This document shows, piece by piece, positions 38,765 through 48,649 of a DNA stretch of 64,000 nt. The notes below the pieces were generated by a model. That model saw only the letters and a program-made list of their open reading frames with translations, was not told the DNA's origin and made no database searches. The stretch covers positions 1-64,000 of the forward strand of contig JAGSYU010000002.1 of the NCBI GenBank assembly GCA_018262575.1, in the 5' to 3' direction. This stretch comes from Pseudomonadota bacterium (GTDB lineage Bacteria > Pseudomonadota > Alphaproteobacteria > Rhizobiales > Pleomorphomonadaceae). The translations under genes and the position numbers were made by a program. Each line of letters starts with the position of its first letter. Position 1 is the stretch's first letter.

Positions 38765-40663
38765 TTATGCCCGCGCCAACACGACGATCCGATCCATCTC
38801 CTCGAATATCTGTATGTCGGCCTTGGCTGGATTGATCACTACACCGCCGAGACGGCGGGCATCGTCGGGACCGGAACGTCGGCGACGATAGCCCAGGGCA
38901 ACCTCGCCCACCCGGCGGGCGGCCTCGGTGACAGTGGCAAAGTTGACCGGTTGACCGAGAGCGACATAGTCGCCGATCGGACGCAAATAGATTTCCGATC
39001 CGGCTTCGTCGAGAAGGCTGGAGAAAATGGCGGACATGAATTCATTCTCCGCCGTCTGGGCGAGCATCAAGCTGACCAGCTTGTTGCTGACGACGAAATC
39101 GTCGGCCCGACTGACCTCGGCCAACTCGCGATTGCGCACGTCGATCATTTCGGAAACGACGGAGATATGCTTTCCGGACATCTCGGCGATTTTGCGCAGA
39201 TGCAACAGCGTCACCAATGTGCGCGTGTCGGCCGGCTGCGGTGGCAGGTCTTCTGTGTAGCCGAGCACCAGCACGTGGTCGTAGGCGGCGACATCAAAGG
39301 CTTCAAGAGCGGCGCGATGGGTGGTGTCCGCCTGGGTGAACTCGACTGACAGATGGTCGCTGAACACCATGATCGACGCCACCCTGTCGGCGAGGTCGGC
39401 GACATCGGCGACGATGCTCAGCAGCGAACCGGGGGCAACATAGCGCGACAATTCAGCGGCGATCATCGGCGCCCGGCGGTTCCAGCCAATCATCAGCGTC
39501 CGTTCCGGACCAGTTGCCACCGGAAGCGGGTAGCGGAGCGCCGCCTGGTCGAAGGCCACCGGGGCGGTGACGGCAATTTTGTCGTCGTCTTCGGCAATCA
39601 GGATCAGTTTCTGACCGGCTGCCAGCTTGCGCTCCGGATCGGGGTTGAGGTCAACCGTGCCATCGGCCTCGGCAAACCCCATGGGCACACAGGAATCGAA
39701 GCTGCCGAGGATGGCGGTGAACGGCTGGCCGACCAATTCGGGCTGTTCGAGCGCGTAGATCTCGCAGCCGTCGAAATCGAGCAATTCGGAGTAGACGGCA
39801 CTCAGACCCGACTGACGGCAAGACTGCACCATGATGCAGGCAATCAGGTTGTCAGCCAGCACGAGCTGGACCTCGTCGCCGCCGACCACTTGGGCCAGCT
39901 CGGCATTCTTGGCAGCGCGAATCTCGGCGGCGATGTGATAGCGCGCCGCGCGGCGGCCGGGATCGTTGACGAGCGCCAGTACGGTCTTGATGACCTGTGA
40001 ATCGGGGTCGTCGCCTTCCGGCGACAGCACCACCACCGAGCGCGAAGTCTGCGGATTGACGATGGCGAGATCGTACAGATCCGTGGGATCGCCCGAGCGA
40101 CAGATGATGCGCGTGTTGCGACTGTCGGGCACCTTGGCGGCGATCTCGTCTTCCATCTCGACCTTATCGCGATTTGCCATCACGACGATGCGTGGCCGGC
40201 GGCGACTCTCGTTGGCAATCACCAGCTCGGAAATGACGTCGAAGATCGATGGCGACCAGTTGAGGATGATGGTGTGATCCTCTTCCTGGACCTGGCTGCG
40301 GCCCTTGCGCAATTCGTCGAGCTTGCCTTCGAGACCGGTGCTGAGCACACCGATCAGGGCCGACACGACGAAGATGCCGGCCAGTGTGACCAGCAGCATG
40401 ACAATGCGGAAGCTCCAGCCTGCATCGCCCCCCATGGTACCTGAATCGAGCGTGCGCATCAGCGCTTCCCAGGCACCCTCCAAGAAGCCCAGTTGCTCGC
40501 CACCTTCCTGGGCAATACCGGTGACGGCCAGGAAAAGACCGGCGACCATGATGACGATCAGCGAGATGAGACCGAGCCAGCCGATCAGCGCGATCGGGCC
40601 GGCGGCCATGGTCTTGTCGAACTCATAACGCAGCTTCTGCTTCAAACCGACCCTGTTGGACAT
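38765..40663 (-). CDS. CASTOR/POLLUX-like putative ion channel with TrkA-N-type domains
   Basis: FDKTMAAGPIALIGWLGLISLIVIMVAG...ALMRTLDSGTMGGDAGWSFRIVMLLVTLAGIFVVSALIGVLSTGLEGKLDELRKGRSQVQEEDHTIILNWS. Confidence 0.85.
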   Translation of the reverse strand: MSNRVGLKQKLRYEFDKTMAAGPIALIGWLGLISLIVIMVAGLFLAVTGIAQEGGEQLGFLEGAWEALMRTLDSGTMGGDAGWSFRIVMLLVTLAGIFVVSALIGVLSTGLEGKLDELRKGRSQVQEEDHTIILNWSPSIFDVISELVIANESRRRPRIVVMANRDKVEMEDEIAAKVPDSRNTRIICRSGDPTDLYDLAIVNPQTSRSVVVLSPEGDDPDSQVIKTVLALVNDPGRRAARYHIAAEIRAAKNAELAQVVGGDEVQLVLADNLIACIMVQSCRQSGLSAVYSELLDFDGCEIYALEQPELVGQPFTAILGSFDSCVPMGFAEADGTVDLNPDPERKLAAGQKLILIAEDDDKIAVTAPVAFDQAALRYPLPVATGPERTLMIGWNRRAPMIAAELSRYVAPGSLLSIVADVADLADRVASIMVFSDHLSVEFTQADTTHRAALEAFDVAAYDHVLVLGYTEDLPPQPADTRTLVTLLHLRKIAEMSGKHISVVSEMIDVRNRELAEVSRADDFVVSNKLVSLMLAQTAENEFMSAIFSSLLDEAGSEIYLRPIGDYVALGQPVNFATVTEAARRVGEVALGYRRRRSGPDDARRLGGVVINPAKADIQIFEEMDRIVVLARA

Positions 40664-41216
40664 GCCCCACCCTATACGCTGCAGCGCCTCACCCCTGACC
40701 AAGCTCACCGCCTGCACACAACCGCGCACAGCGGAAAACGATCCGCTCCGGACTACACAATAAAGATGAAGAATAACTGGAGAAAAGCGAAAAGGCCGGA
40801 ATGACTTGGCGGTTCATCCCGATGAATGATGTCGCCTGCAACCTGACTTCGATTGATCTTGCTGCGACCATTGGCGCGGCCTGCGACGGCAAGCGAGCCG
40901 GGAGCCTTGGTTGGCGACCAGATTGTTCGGCCTGGTTGGCAAATACTCGAAATCGCCAAAGCTCCGTCGCGGCCGGTGGGCTTTTCCGTATCAGGCCCTG
41001 CCTTTTGAAGGGGGCGCCGACGATACATTCTTTGCGCAAACATGCGCCCGCGAACAACGTCTCCGTCCGCAGGTGTCAACGCCTGTCCGCTTAAGCGTAG
41101 ACGACGATGATTCAAATGAAGGTCAGCGGCAGCAAAGGCGAAGCCGCCAAGCGCAGCGACTTACCGGTGGCGCGATGGCTCGGCAGCGCGTTCAACCATT
41201 GAAATATAAGGCAATC

Positions 41217-41290
41217 TGGAGCGGGTGAAGGGAATCGAACCCTCGTGTTCAGCTTGGGAAGCTGCTGCTCTACCATTGAGCTACACCCGC
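41217..41290 (-). tRNA. tRNA-Gly (CCC anticodon), CCA encoded
   Basis: Minus strand GCGGGTGTAGCTCAATGGTAGAGCAGCAGCTTCCCAAGCTGAACACGAGGGTTCGATTCCCTTCACCCGCTCCA folds as a cloverleaf. Confidence 0.93.
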
Positions 41291-41345
41291 GACGCGATTT
41301 AGATCGCAGCCCCGCCCGGCGCTGTCAAGAGGCGCCGCGCCACCT

Positions 41346-42437
41346 TCAGGAGCGGAAGTGCTTGGAGAGCTTCAACCCCTGCGCCTGGTAGTTGGACCCC
41401 ATGCCCTGACCATAGAGCGTGGCCGGCACTTCCACCATCCGCTCGTAAACGAGGCGGCCGATGGTCTGCCCGTGGTCGAGAATGAAGGGCACATCGTGAC
41501 TCCTCACCTCCAGCACGGCGCGTGCGCCCTTGCCACCAGCCGGCGCATGACCAAAGCCGGGATCGAAGAAGCCGGCATAGTGGACGCGGAACTCACCCAC
41601 CAGCGGGTCGATGGCCACCATTTCGGCCGCCGTTTCTGGCGGCACCTGCACCGCCTCACGGGAGACGAGGATGTAGAACTCATCCGGATCCAGGATCAGC
41701 GACGGCCGGCCACGCGCCTTGATCGGCTCCCAGAAGTCGGCGACGTCTTGTGACGCCTTGGCGTCGACGTCGAGCACGCTGGTGTGACGGCGGGCGCGAT
41801 AACCGATCAACGCGCCTTCGCCGGCACCGGCGAGATCGATGGACAGCGTCAGGCCGTGTTCGAAGCGCGGCGGCTCCAGATCGACCAGCGGATACCGGGT
41901 ATGGAGCGCCGCCAGCGCCGCATCGTCGAGACGCGCATCCCCGCGGCGAAAGCGAACCTGGCTGAGGCGCGAGCCGGCCCGCACCTTGACCGGGAAGGTC
42001 CGGGGTGACACTTCGACCCACAGCCGGCCGTGATAACCGGCGGCGATCTGATCGAAGGCGACGCCATGGTCGGTGATGAGCCGGGTAAAGACGTCGATGC
42101 GGCCGGTCGAGCTCTTGGGATTGGCGGACGCGGAAATATCGCCCGGCAGAGCAAGGGTCTCGAGAACCGGTACCAAGTAGACGCCCCCCGTCTCAAGCAC
42201 CGCGCCTGCGGTGAGGTCGAGGTCGTGCTGCGTGAGGTAGCCGAGCTTGTCCTCGACCGTGGCGCCACCGCCCGGCAGGAAGCTCGCGCGAAGGCGATGG
42301 GCAACCGGCCCCAGGCGGAGATCAAGGCTGGCCGGCTGGATCTGGTCGCCGTCGAGTGATCGCGCTGATGCAATGGCGCCTGCGTCGAACAGCTCACGGA
42401 TGCGATGGGCGGGAAGAATGCCGGCGGTCTCGGTCAT
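41346..42437 (-). CDS. dcd: 2'-deoxycytidine 5'-triphosphate deaminase, long (about 363 aa) form
   Basis: IQPASLDLRLG, SASANPKSSTGRIDVFTRLITD, HGRLWVEVSPRTFPVKVRAGSRLSQVRF. Confidence 0.88.
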   Translation of the reverse strand: MTETAGILPAHRIRELFDAGAIASARSLDGDQIQPASLDLRLGPVAHRLRASFLPGGGATVEDKLGYLTQHDLDLTAGAVLETGGVYLVPVLETLALPGDISASANPKSSTGRIDVFTRLITDHGVAFDQIAAGYHGRLWVEVSPRTFPVKVRAGSRLSQVRFRRGDARLDDAALAALHTRYPLVDLEPPRFEHGLTLSIDLAGAGEGALIGYRARRHTSVLDVDAKASQDVADFWEPIKARGRPSLILDPDEFYILVSREAVQVPPETAAEMVAIDPLVGEFRVHYAGFFDPGFGHAPAGGKGARAVLEVRSHDVPFILDHGQTIGRLVYERMVEVPATLYGQGMGSNYQAQGLKLSKHFRS

Positions 42438-42572
42438 GGCTTGCGAAGCTTCCGGAGGGCAAGGTGGGACGCCGGAGTCCGACGGACTCGGCCAAATTTC
42501 CCGAAGCTCTAGCCTGTTTTGCCGTCCATGGAAACTCGAAGACCGGCGCGAATCCGAAGATTGGCCGGTTGG

Positions 42573-43979
42573 TCAGATGCTGGCGGCCGGAAGAACGGCC
42601 GGCATGCCGTGCGTAGCCTCACTGCGCATACTCTTGCGATAGAAGCGGACCTGCCCCTTGCCAGCCTGTTTGGCGGCATAGAGCGCAGCATCAGCCTTGT
42701 GCAGCAGGGCGGCCACGTCCAGGCCGTGCTCCGGCGCCATGGCGACGCCGATGCTGACGCCGACGATCAGCGAGCGGCCATTGTAGAGATACGGGCTGCT
42801 CAGCGCCGCCAGTACCGTTTCGGCGCGTGCTTCCGCCAAGCGCCGATCGTCCGTCGGGATGACCATCACGAATTCGTCGCCGCCAAGCCGAGCCACGGTG
42901 TCCTCAATCCGGCAGAACTCGCGAAGCCGGTTCGCCACACCGACCAACACGGCATCGCCGGCGGCGTGGCCGGCGCTGTCGTTGACATCCTTGAAGCCGT
43001 CGAGATCGAGATAGAACACCGTCGCCATGGCATCCTCGCCGCGTCTCGGATTGAGCTGACGCTTCATGCGGTCGAGCAGCAGCAGCCGGTTCGGCAACCC
43101 GGTAAGCGGGTCGTGCAATGCCTTCTCCTCGCTGACGCTGATCAGCCGGGCGGCGCGGCGGGCGAAGGTGAGGACCGCGACCGTCAGCACGAGATACGCG
43201 GCGAAGACCAGCACCAGCCCCGGCCCAATAGCCTTGATGATCTGGTCGCCTGGCAGGATGGGATCCCAGACCAGCGAGTCGCCCATGGTGCCGTCCTGAC
43301 TCATCAGGCGCAGGCGGCCGGAACCCTCAGTCGTTTGTCCAAACATCGGCTCGTAGCTGAGGTTCGGCAGCATGAAGGTTTCTGCCAGATACTCGAGGCT
43401 CGCGCGGGTTACCCGGTGGCCAGCCGCCAGAATGTAGCCGTTGTTGGCCGGGCCCTCCCGGTCGGCAACGGCGTGGATACCGGTGACAGCGAACAGCACG
43501 GGAGCGCCGTCGACTGCGATGAGCTGGGTCACCGTCTCGGCAATGCGGCCGGCCCGCCAACGAGCAATCAGCTGCCCGAAAGTGGACGGCAGCACGCCGC
43601 GAGCCTCGGTCGACACGATCCGCCCGTCGATGCGAGAGAACAACGTGCGGTCGTTCGGATCCAGAACGAAAAGGAAGCTGTCAGCCTCTCCTACTCCCAG
43701 ATGACTGGCAAGCCACGCGGCATCGAAGGCGTCAATGACATGCGCGGCCGTCTCATCGCGACCAGCCATGCCCGTTGCCAGCTTGGCAAGCTCGTCGGCA
43801 AAATGGCCGAGGGCATTTTTTGCCGCCCGCTGCTGGAACTCAATGGACAGGTGATTCTGCTTTGAAGACAGCATCAGCACGCCGGCGATGGCGCCAGCGA
43901 GCAGAAGGGCGATCAGGCCGAACATCGGCAGGATCACCCGCAGGAAGAATCGGCGATCAAGGCTGGTCGTCGGGTTCAT
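42573..43979 (-). CDS. diguanylate cyclase with extracytoplasmic CHASE4-like sensor
   Basis: TM MFGLIALLLAGAIAGVLML; GGDEF: HDPLTGLPNRLLLLDR...VARLGGDEFVMVIP. Confidence 0.88.
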   Translation of the reverse strand: MNPTTSLDRRFFLRVILPMFGLIALLLAGAIAGVLMLSSKQNHLSIEFQQRAAKNALGHFADELAKLATGMAGRDETAAHVIDAFDAAWLASHLGVGEADSFLFVLDPNDRTLFSRIDGRIVSTEARGVLPSTFGQLIARWRAGRIAETVTQLIAVDGAPVLFAVTGIHAVADREGPANNGYILAAGHRVTRASLEYLAETFMLPNLSYEPMFGQTTEGSGRLRLMSQDGTMGDSLVWDPILPGDQIIKAIGPGLVLVFAAYLVLTVAVLTFARRAARLISVSEEKALHDPLTGLPNRLLLLDRMKRQLNPRRGEDAMATVFYLDLDGFKDVNDSAGHAAGDAVLVGVANRLREFCRIEDTVARLGGDEFVMVIPTDDRRLAEARAETVLAALSSPYLYNGRSLIVGVSIGVAMAPEHGLDVAALLHKADAALYAAKQAGKGQVRFYRKSMRSEATHGMPAVLPAASI

Positions 43980-44201
43980 CGGGACTCCAAAACGCGGTCG
44001 CATGACCAGTATCTTGGGCCGCATCAACCAAGAATCCGTGGAGGTACGGGAATTATCTCGGTATGACAAACAGCACCTTACGAGACTCGACAATTTAGCC
44101 GTCGCTGTCTGCCGCCTATGGCAGAACCCCGCCGATTCTGCACCAACGGGTATCGCTCGCCAGCTTGACCTTTGTCGGTGCTTCCCCTAGCTTCAAGACG
44201 T

Positions 44202-44265
44202 TCGTGGTTTTTTGAGCCGACCGGCTTGCCGCCACGCTAAATAAGGCTGCTAAAAGGTCGGGACG
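44202..44265 (+). ncRNA. SAM-II riboswitch aptamer upstream of metZ
   Basis: CGTGGttttttgAGCCgaccggcttgccgCCACGctaaataaGGCTGCTAAAAGG; P1 CGTGG/CCACG and pseudoknot-compatible AGCC/GGCT plus conserved GCTAAAA. Confidence 0.85.
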
Positions 44266-44283
44266 GACATGTCGCTTGTTGAC

Positions 44284-44318
44284 ACCCGGCTCGCCTTGCG
44301 CAGCCGGGTTCGCTTTTT
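44284..44318 (+). terminator. terminator-like hairpin in metZ leader (candidate riboswitch expression platform)
   Basis: ACCCGGCT-cgccttgcgc-AGCCGGGT, then cgctttttcc. Confidence 0.65.
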
Positions 44319-44346
44319 CCGGACCCCGACAGTGAAGGACGAAGAC

Positions 44347-45525
44347 ATGACCAAGGTCAACTGGCATCCCGACACCGCCCTCGTGCACGGCGGCAGCCTG
44401 CGCTCGCAATGGGGCGAAACGTCCGAGTCGATGTTCGTGACGCAGGGCTTCGTCTACGACAGCGCCGAGCAAGCCGAGGCGCGCTTTCTCAATCTTGATC
44501 CGGGCTTCCAGTACAGCCGCTTCGCGAACCCGACGGTCACCATGTTCGAGGACCGCATGGCGTTGCTCGAAGGCGCGCCGGTGGCACGGGCGACGGCAAC
44601 CGGCATGGCGGCGGTGACGGCGGCCATTCTGTCCCAGGCGTCGGTTGGTGATCATATCGTGGCGGCGCGGGCGCTGTTCGGCTCCTGTCGCTACATCGTC
44701 GAGGATCTGGCGCCGCGCTTCGGCATTTCGTGTACGCTGGTCGACGGCCGCGACCTCGATCAGTGGCGCGCCGCCGTGCGGCCGAACACCCGGGTGTTCT
44801 TCTTCGAGAGCCCGACCAATCCGACGCTGGAAGTGGTGGATATCGCTGCCGTGGCCGAGATCGCCCACGCCGCCGGGGCCCGCCTCGTGGTCGACAATGT
44901 CTTCGCCACCGCGCTCTACCAGAAGCCCCTTGAGCTCGGTGCCGACGTGGTCGCCTATTCGGCCACCAAGCACATCGACGGTCAGGGTCGCTGCATGGGC
45001 GGCGTTGTCCTCTGCGATGAAGAGTTTTTGGAAAAGCACCTGCAGGTTTTCCTGCGCCAGACCGGCCCGACCATGAGCCCGTTCAACGCCTGGGTGATGC
45101 TGAAGGCGCTTGAGACCTTCTCGCTGCGGGTGAGCCGGCAGACTGAAAGCGCCGCCAAGATCGCCGCCTTCCTCGAAGGGCATCCGAAGATCGAACAGGT
45201 GATCTACCCGGGGCTGGCCAGCCATCCGCAGGCCGATGTCTGCGCCAAGCAGATGACCGGCGGCTCGACGATGATCGCCGTCGAGGTGAAGGGCGGCCGC
45301 GAAGGCGCCTTCGCCGCCGTCAACCGGCTCGGTATCATCAAGATTTCCAACAATCTCGGCGACGCCAAGAGCCTCATCACCCATCCCTCGACGACGACGC
45401 ACCAGCGCTTCACCGAGGAGCTGCGCCAGGAACTCGGCATCCGCCAGGGTCTACTTCGCCTGTCGGTCGGCCTCGAGCATGCGGACGACCTGATCGCCGA
45501 TCTTGATCAGGCGCTCGGTAACTGA
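44347..45525 (+). CDS. metZ: O-succinylhomoserine sulfhydrylase
   Basis: PLP Cys/Met metabolism family: FQYSRFANPTVTMFEDRMALLEGA, FFFESPTNPTLEVVDI, YSATKHIDGQGRCMGG. Confidence 0.9.
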   Translation: MTKVNWHPDTALVHGGSLRSQWGETSESMFVTQGFVYDSAEQAEARFLNLDPGFQYSRFANPTVTMFEDRMALLEGAPVARATATGMAAVTAAILSQASVGDHIVAARALFGSCRYIVEDLAPRFGISCTLVDGRDLDQWRAAVRPNTRVFFFESPTNPTLEVVDIAAVAEIAHAAGARLVVDNVFATALYQKPLELGADVVAYSATKHIDGQGRCMGGVVLCDEEFLEKHLQVFLRQTGPTMSPFNAWVMLKALETFSLRVSRQTESAAKIAAFLEGHPKIEQVIYPGLASHPQADVCAKQMTGGSTMIAVEVKGGREGAFAAVNRLGIIKISNNLGDAKSLITHPSTTTHQRFTEELRQELGIRQGLLRLSVGLEHADDLIADLDQALGN

Positions 45526-45573
45526 CCGCTCGATAATAACGCCTCCGAAACGAATTCGGTGTAGAAGGGACGC

Positions 45574-45924
45574 ATGCCGATCGACATGCGTCCCGCTCAG
45601 GCTCTCAGACTTTGGCACGACGTCTCGCTCGCCATCGTGCGCGAGAACGGCGCTGACCTGTCGCCACGCCAGATCACGGTACTGCTCACTGTCTACCTCG
45701 AACCGCCGCCGCACACGGTGCGCGGTCTTGCCGAGAAACTCGGCGTCACCAAGCCGGCGATCACCCGCGCCCTCGACACCATGGGCGAGTTGAAGCTCCT
45801 GGGTCGCAGGCGCGATGAAGCCGACCGGCGCAACGTCATCGTCCACCGTACCGTGGAGGGCGCTCTGTTTCTCGAGCGTCTCGCCGATACCATCGTGGAC
45901 AAAGCCAGGGAGCTGCCGCGTTGA
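45574..45924 (+). CDS. MarR-family transcriptional regulator
   Basis: LSPRQITVLLTVYLEPPPHTVRGLAEKLGVTKPAITRALDTMGELKLLGRRRDEADRRNVIV. Confidence 0.8.
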   Translation: MPIDMRPAQALRLWHDVSLAIVRENGADLSPRQITVLLTVYLEPPPHTVRGLAEKLGVTKPAITRALDTMGELKLLGRRRDEADRRNVIVHRTVEGALFLERLADTIVDKARELPR

Positions 45925-46805
45925 CGCCCGACCGTCGTACCACCTTCGCTCGCCCAGACCTCGCCGACGCCGCCCTTGCCGGCCGTGTGGCGGCCGAACG
46001 ATACGCCGAAGCGCGGCCGGCCCGAATTGCGGCGCCGCTCGCCGGCATCAGGCGCGAACCGCGCTTCGATTGCCCGCTCGACAGCGAGGCGATCCATGGC
46101 GAGGCGATCCGGGTGCTCGACGTTGACGACGAGGGCTGGGCCTTCGTGCAGATCGACCGCGACGGCTACGTCGGCTACGTGTCGGCCGAGGCCCTGTCCT
46201 TTCTGCTACCGGAGCCGACGCATACCGTGACGGCGCTACGCTCCTTTGCCTTTTCCGGCTCCGACCTCAAGCTGCCCGTCGCCTATCCGCTGGTGCAGGG
46301 CGCGCGCGTGACCGTCGTCGGCGAGGTGGAACGGCGCAACCTCGTCTACGCACTGCTCGCCGATGGCACGGCAACGGTGATGAAGCATCTTTCAGCGGTC
46401 GGTGGCCCGCCGGCCAACGATTTCGTCGCCGTCGCCGCCGCCTATGTTGGCACGCCCTATCTCTGGGGCGGGGTGTCCAGTCTCGGCATCGACTGTTCCG
46501 GTCTCCTCCAGCGGGGGCTCGCCGAGGCCGGCATCATCGCCCCGCGCGACACCGATCAGCAGGAGACGGCGGTCGGCGAACCGGTCGACTGGAACGGCGA
46601 TCCCGATGCCCTCGTTCGCGGCGACCTTGTCTTCTGGAAAGGCCATGTCGGCATTATCGCCGGACCGGACCAGCTCCTTCATGCCAACGGATTTCACATG
46701 GCGACGGTAATCGAACCGCTCGCCGCCGCCATCGCCCGCATCGCCTCGGGCGGCGTGGAGGTGACGAGCGTCCGCCGCCTTGGCGGGTACCGGCCAAAGG
46801 GCTGA
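45921..46805 (+). CDS. NlpC/P60 family protein with SH3-like domains
   Basis: YVGTPYLWGGVSSLGIDCSGLLQRGLAEAG...RGDLVFWKGHVGII. Confidence 0.92.
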   Translation: MTPDRRTTFARPDLADAALAGRVAAERYAEARPARIAAPLAGIRREPRFDCPLDSEAIHGEAIRVLDVDDEGWAFVQIDRDGYVGYVSAEALSFLLPEPTHTVTALRSFAFSGSDLKLPVAYPLVQGARVTVVGEVERRNLVYALLADGTATVMKHLSAVGGPPANDFVAVAAAYVGTPYLWGGVSSLGIDCSGLLQRGLAEAGIIAPRDTDQQETAVGEPVDWNGDPDALVRGDLVFWKGHVGIIAGPDQLLHANGFHMATVIEPLAAAIARIASGGVEVTSVRRLGGYRPKG

Positions 46806-46909
46806 CGGACGGCGGCTTTCATCGCCGCCGGGCAACCCGAGGCTTTCCCCGCTCTCGCAGTTCGGATAGCGTTGGCCAATCACGGTTGAGCCGCCAGAGT
46901 GCACCGGAC

Positions 46910-47761
46910 ATGCGCTTGTCAAAATCCTTGATCGCAACGACTCTGGTCGTCTTTTCGTGCCTCTGCGGTCTGGGATCGTGGCCCGTCGCAGAGGTGCGCG
47001 CTGCGGAAGCCGACTATCCACAGCTTGTCCCTCCAGGCGTTGGGCCTGCCACCGGCGCGAGCCCGCCGTCCATCCGCTTCGTCACCGCCGACGACTTTCC
47101 GCCGTTCAACTTCGTCGACGGCTCGGGCCTGATTACCGGTTACAACGTCGAGGTCGCCCGGGCGATTTGCACGCATCTTTCCATTCCCTGCACCGTCCAG
47201 ATACGCCCCTTCCCGCTGCTGCTCGACACGGTGCGTGAGAACAAGGCCGACGCCATCGCCGCCGGCATTGCCGACACGCCGACGTTGCGCCAGCACCTTG
47301 CCTATTCCGTTCCTTATTTTCGTGAGCCCGCCCGCTTTGTCCGCCGCTGGCCGGCATTGGTCGACCCATCGCCGCGCACGCTATCCGGCAAGACGGTGGG
47401 GGTCGTTGCCAGCAGTCGCTACGCGGATTTCATTCGAGATTTCTTTCCAGCGGCGACGCCGCGTGCCGCCAACACCGAAGCCGAGCTGTTCGCACTCCTC
47501 AAAAGCGGCGAAGTCGATGCCGTATTCACCGGTGCTGTCGGCGCGTCGTTCTGGCTGGCTGGGCCGGCCGCTCACGGCTGCTGCGCCTTTTCCGGCGGCG
47601 CCTATACCGAGCCCGCCTATTTCGGCAACGGCATGAAAATCGCCGTCGCTGCCGACAATCTGGCGCTCAAAAGCAGCATTGACGGCGCGTTGCGCGCGCT
47701 CGACGCCGATGGCACGCTCGCCGATCTCGCCTTGCGCTTCTTTCCCGAAAGCCTTTACTGA
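46910..47761 (+). CDS. family 3 solute-binding protein, no adjacent permease
   Basis: VTADDFPPFNFVDGSGLITGYNVEVARAICTHL; signal-like N-term. Confidence 0.8.
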   Translation: MRLSKSLIATTLVVFSCLCGLGSWPVAEVRAAEADYPQLVPPGVGPATGASPPSIRFVTADDFPPFNFVDGSGLITGYNVEVARAICTHLSIPCTVQIRPFPLLLDTVRENKADAIAAGIADTPTLRQHLAYSVPYFREPARFVRRWPALVDPSPRTLSGKTVGVVASSRYADFIRDFFPAATPRAANTEAELFALLKSGEVDAVFTGAVGASFWLAGPAAHGCCAFSGGAYTEPAYFGNGMKIAVAADNLALKSSIDGALRALDADGTLADLALRFFPESLY

Positions 47762-47791
47762 CCCCGAGCACCAAACCGGGATGCGCCCGCC

Positions 47792-48184
47792 ATGTTCACC
47801 GCCGTCAGCCACGACATCGTCATCACCGTCGAGCCAAGCTATCTTCCCGGTGAGTCCGATCCCGACGAGCACCGCTACGTCTGGTCCTACCGGGTGATCA
47901 TCGCCAACCACGGTCGACGCGCGGTACAACTCATGACGCGCTCTTGGGAGATCACCGATGCCAACGGCGTCCGCCGCACCGTGACCGGTCCCGGCGTGGT
48001 CGGCCAGCAGCCGATCATCGAGCCGGACGAGGCCTTCGAGTATACGAGCGGCTGTCCGCTGTCGACGCCGAGCGGCATCATGTCCGGCAGCTATCGCATG
48101 GTGGATGATCGCGGCACGACGCTCGAGGTCACCATTCCCGCCTTCTCGCTCGACAGCCCCATGACGGCGCGGACCCTCAATTGA
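47792..48184 (+). CDS. apaG: ApaG domain protein
   Basis: [76 protein letters not shown]. Confidence 0.93.
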   Translation: MFTAVSHDIVITVEPSYLPGESDPDEHRYVWSYRVIIANHGRRAVQLMTRSWEITDANGVRRTVTGPGVVGQQPIIEPDEAFEYTSGCPLSTPSGIMSGSYRMVDDRGTTLEVTIPAFSLDSPMTARTLN

Positions 48185-48344
48185 TCTCGTCCTTGATCAT
48201 TGATGGCGCCGCTCCTTGATGGCGGAAGCCGCCTTTGCGATTTCAAACGATTGCCTTGGCTGATCGCCGGCCACGGCTGGACAAGGCCGGTCGCCGCGCC
48301 TATCTGTCGGCAACCTTCCTCACCGGAAAGCCGGAGCGTCCTCC

Positions 48345-48620
48345 ATGTCCGACCGTTTTGCCCGTCTGCTCGGCGATAGTCCGGCGCGCCTTCTCCTGCG
48401 TCTCGTCATTCTCTCGCTGGTCGTCGGTGTCGTGCTCGCCGCACTTGGCGTCGAGCCCTATGACATCGTCGCCTCGGCGCTGCGTTTCATCGACCGTATC
48501 TGGTCGATGGGCTTTGACGCCGTCGACCGCGTCTGGCGCTACTTCCTTCTCGGCGCCGTCGTGGTGGTGCCGATTTGGCTGGTGCTGCGACTCCTCAACG
48601 TCGGCCGCAATCGCTTCTGA
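48345..48620 (+). CDS. DUF6460-like small membrane protein
   Basis: ARLLLRLVILSLVVGVVLAALGVEPYDIVASALRFIDRIWSMGFDAVDRVWRYFLLGAVVVVPIWLVLRLL. Confidence 0.7.
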   Translation: MSDRFARLLGDSPARLLLRLVILSLVVGVVLAALGVEPYDIVASALRFIDRIWSMGFDAVDRVWRYFLLGAVVVVPIWLVLRLLNVGRNRF

Positions 48621-48649
48621 CCGACGCCCCGCGGAAAGCGAACCTCACG

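Noticed and set aside
40689-41228. Several overlapping ORFs on both strands between the channel gene and tRNA-Gly
   Set aside because: No family recognised in any frame; may be a gene remnant or non-coding, insufficient evidence to call
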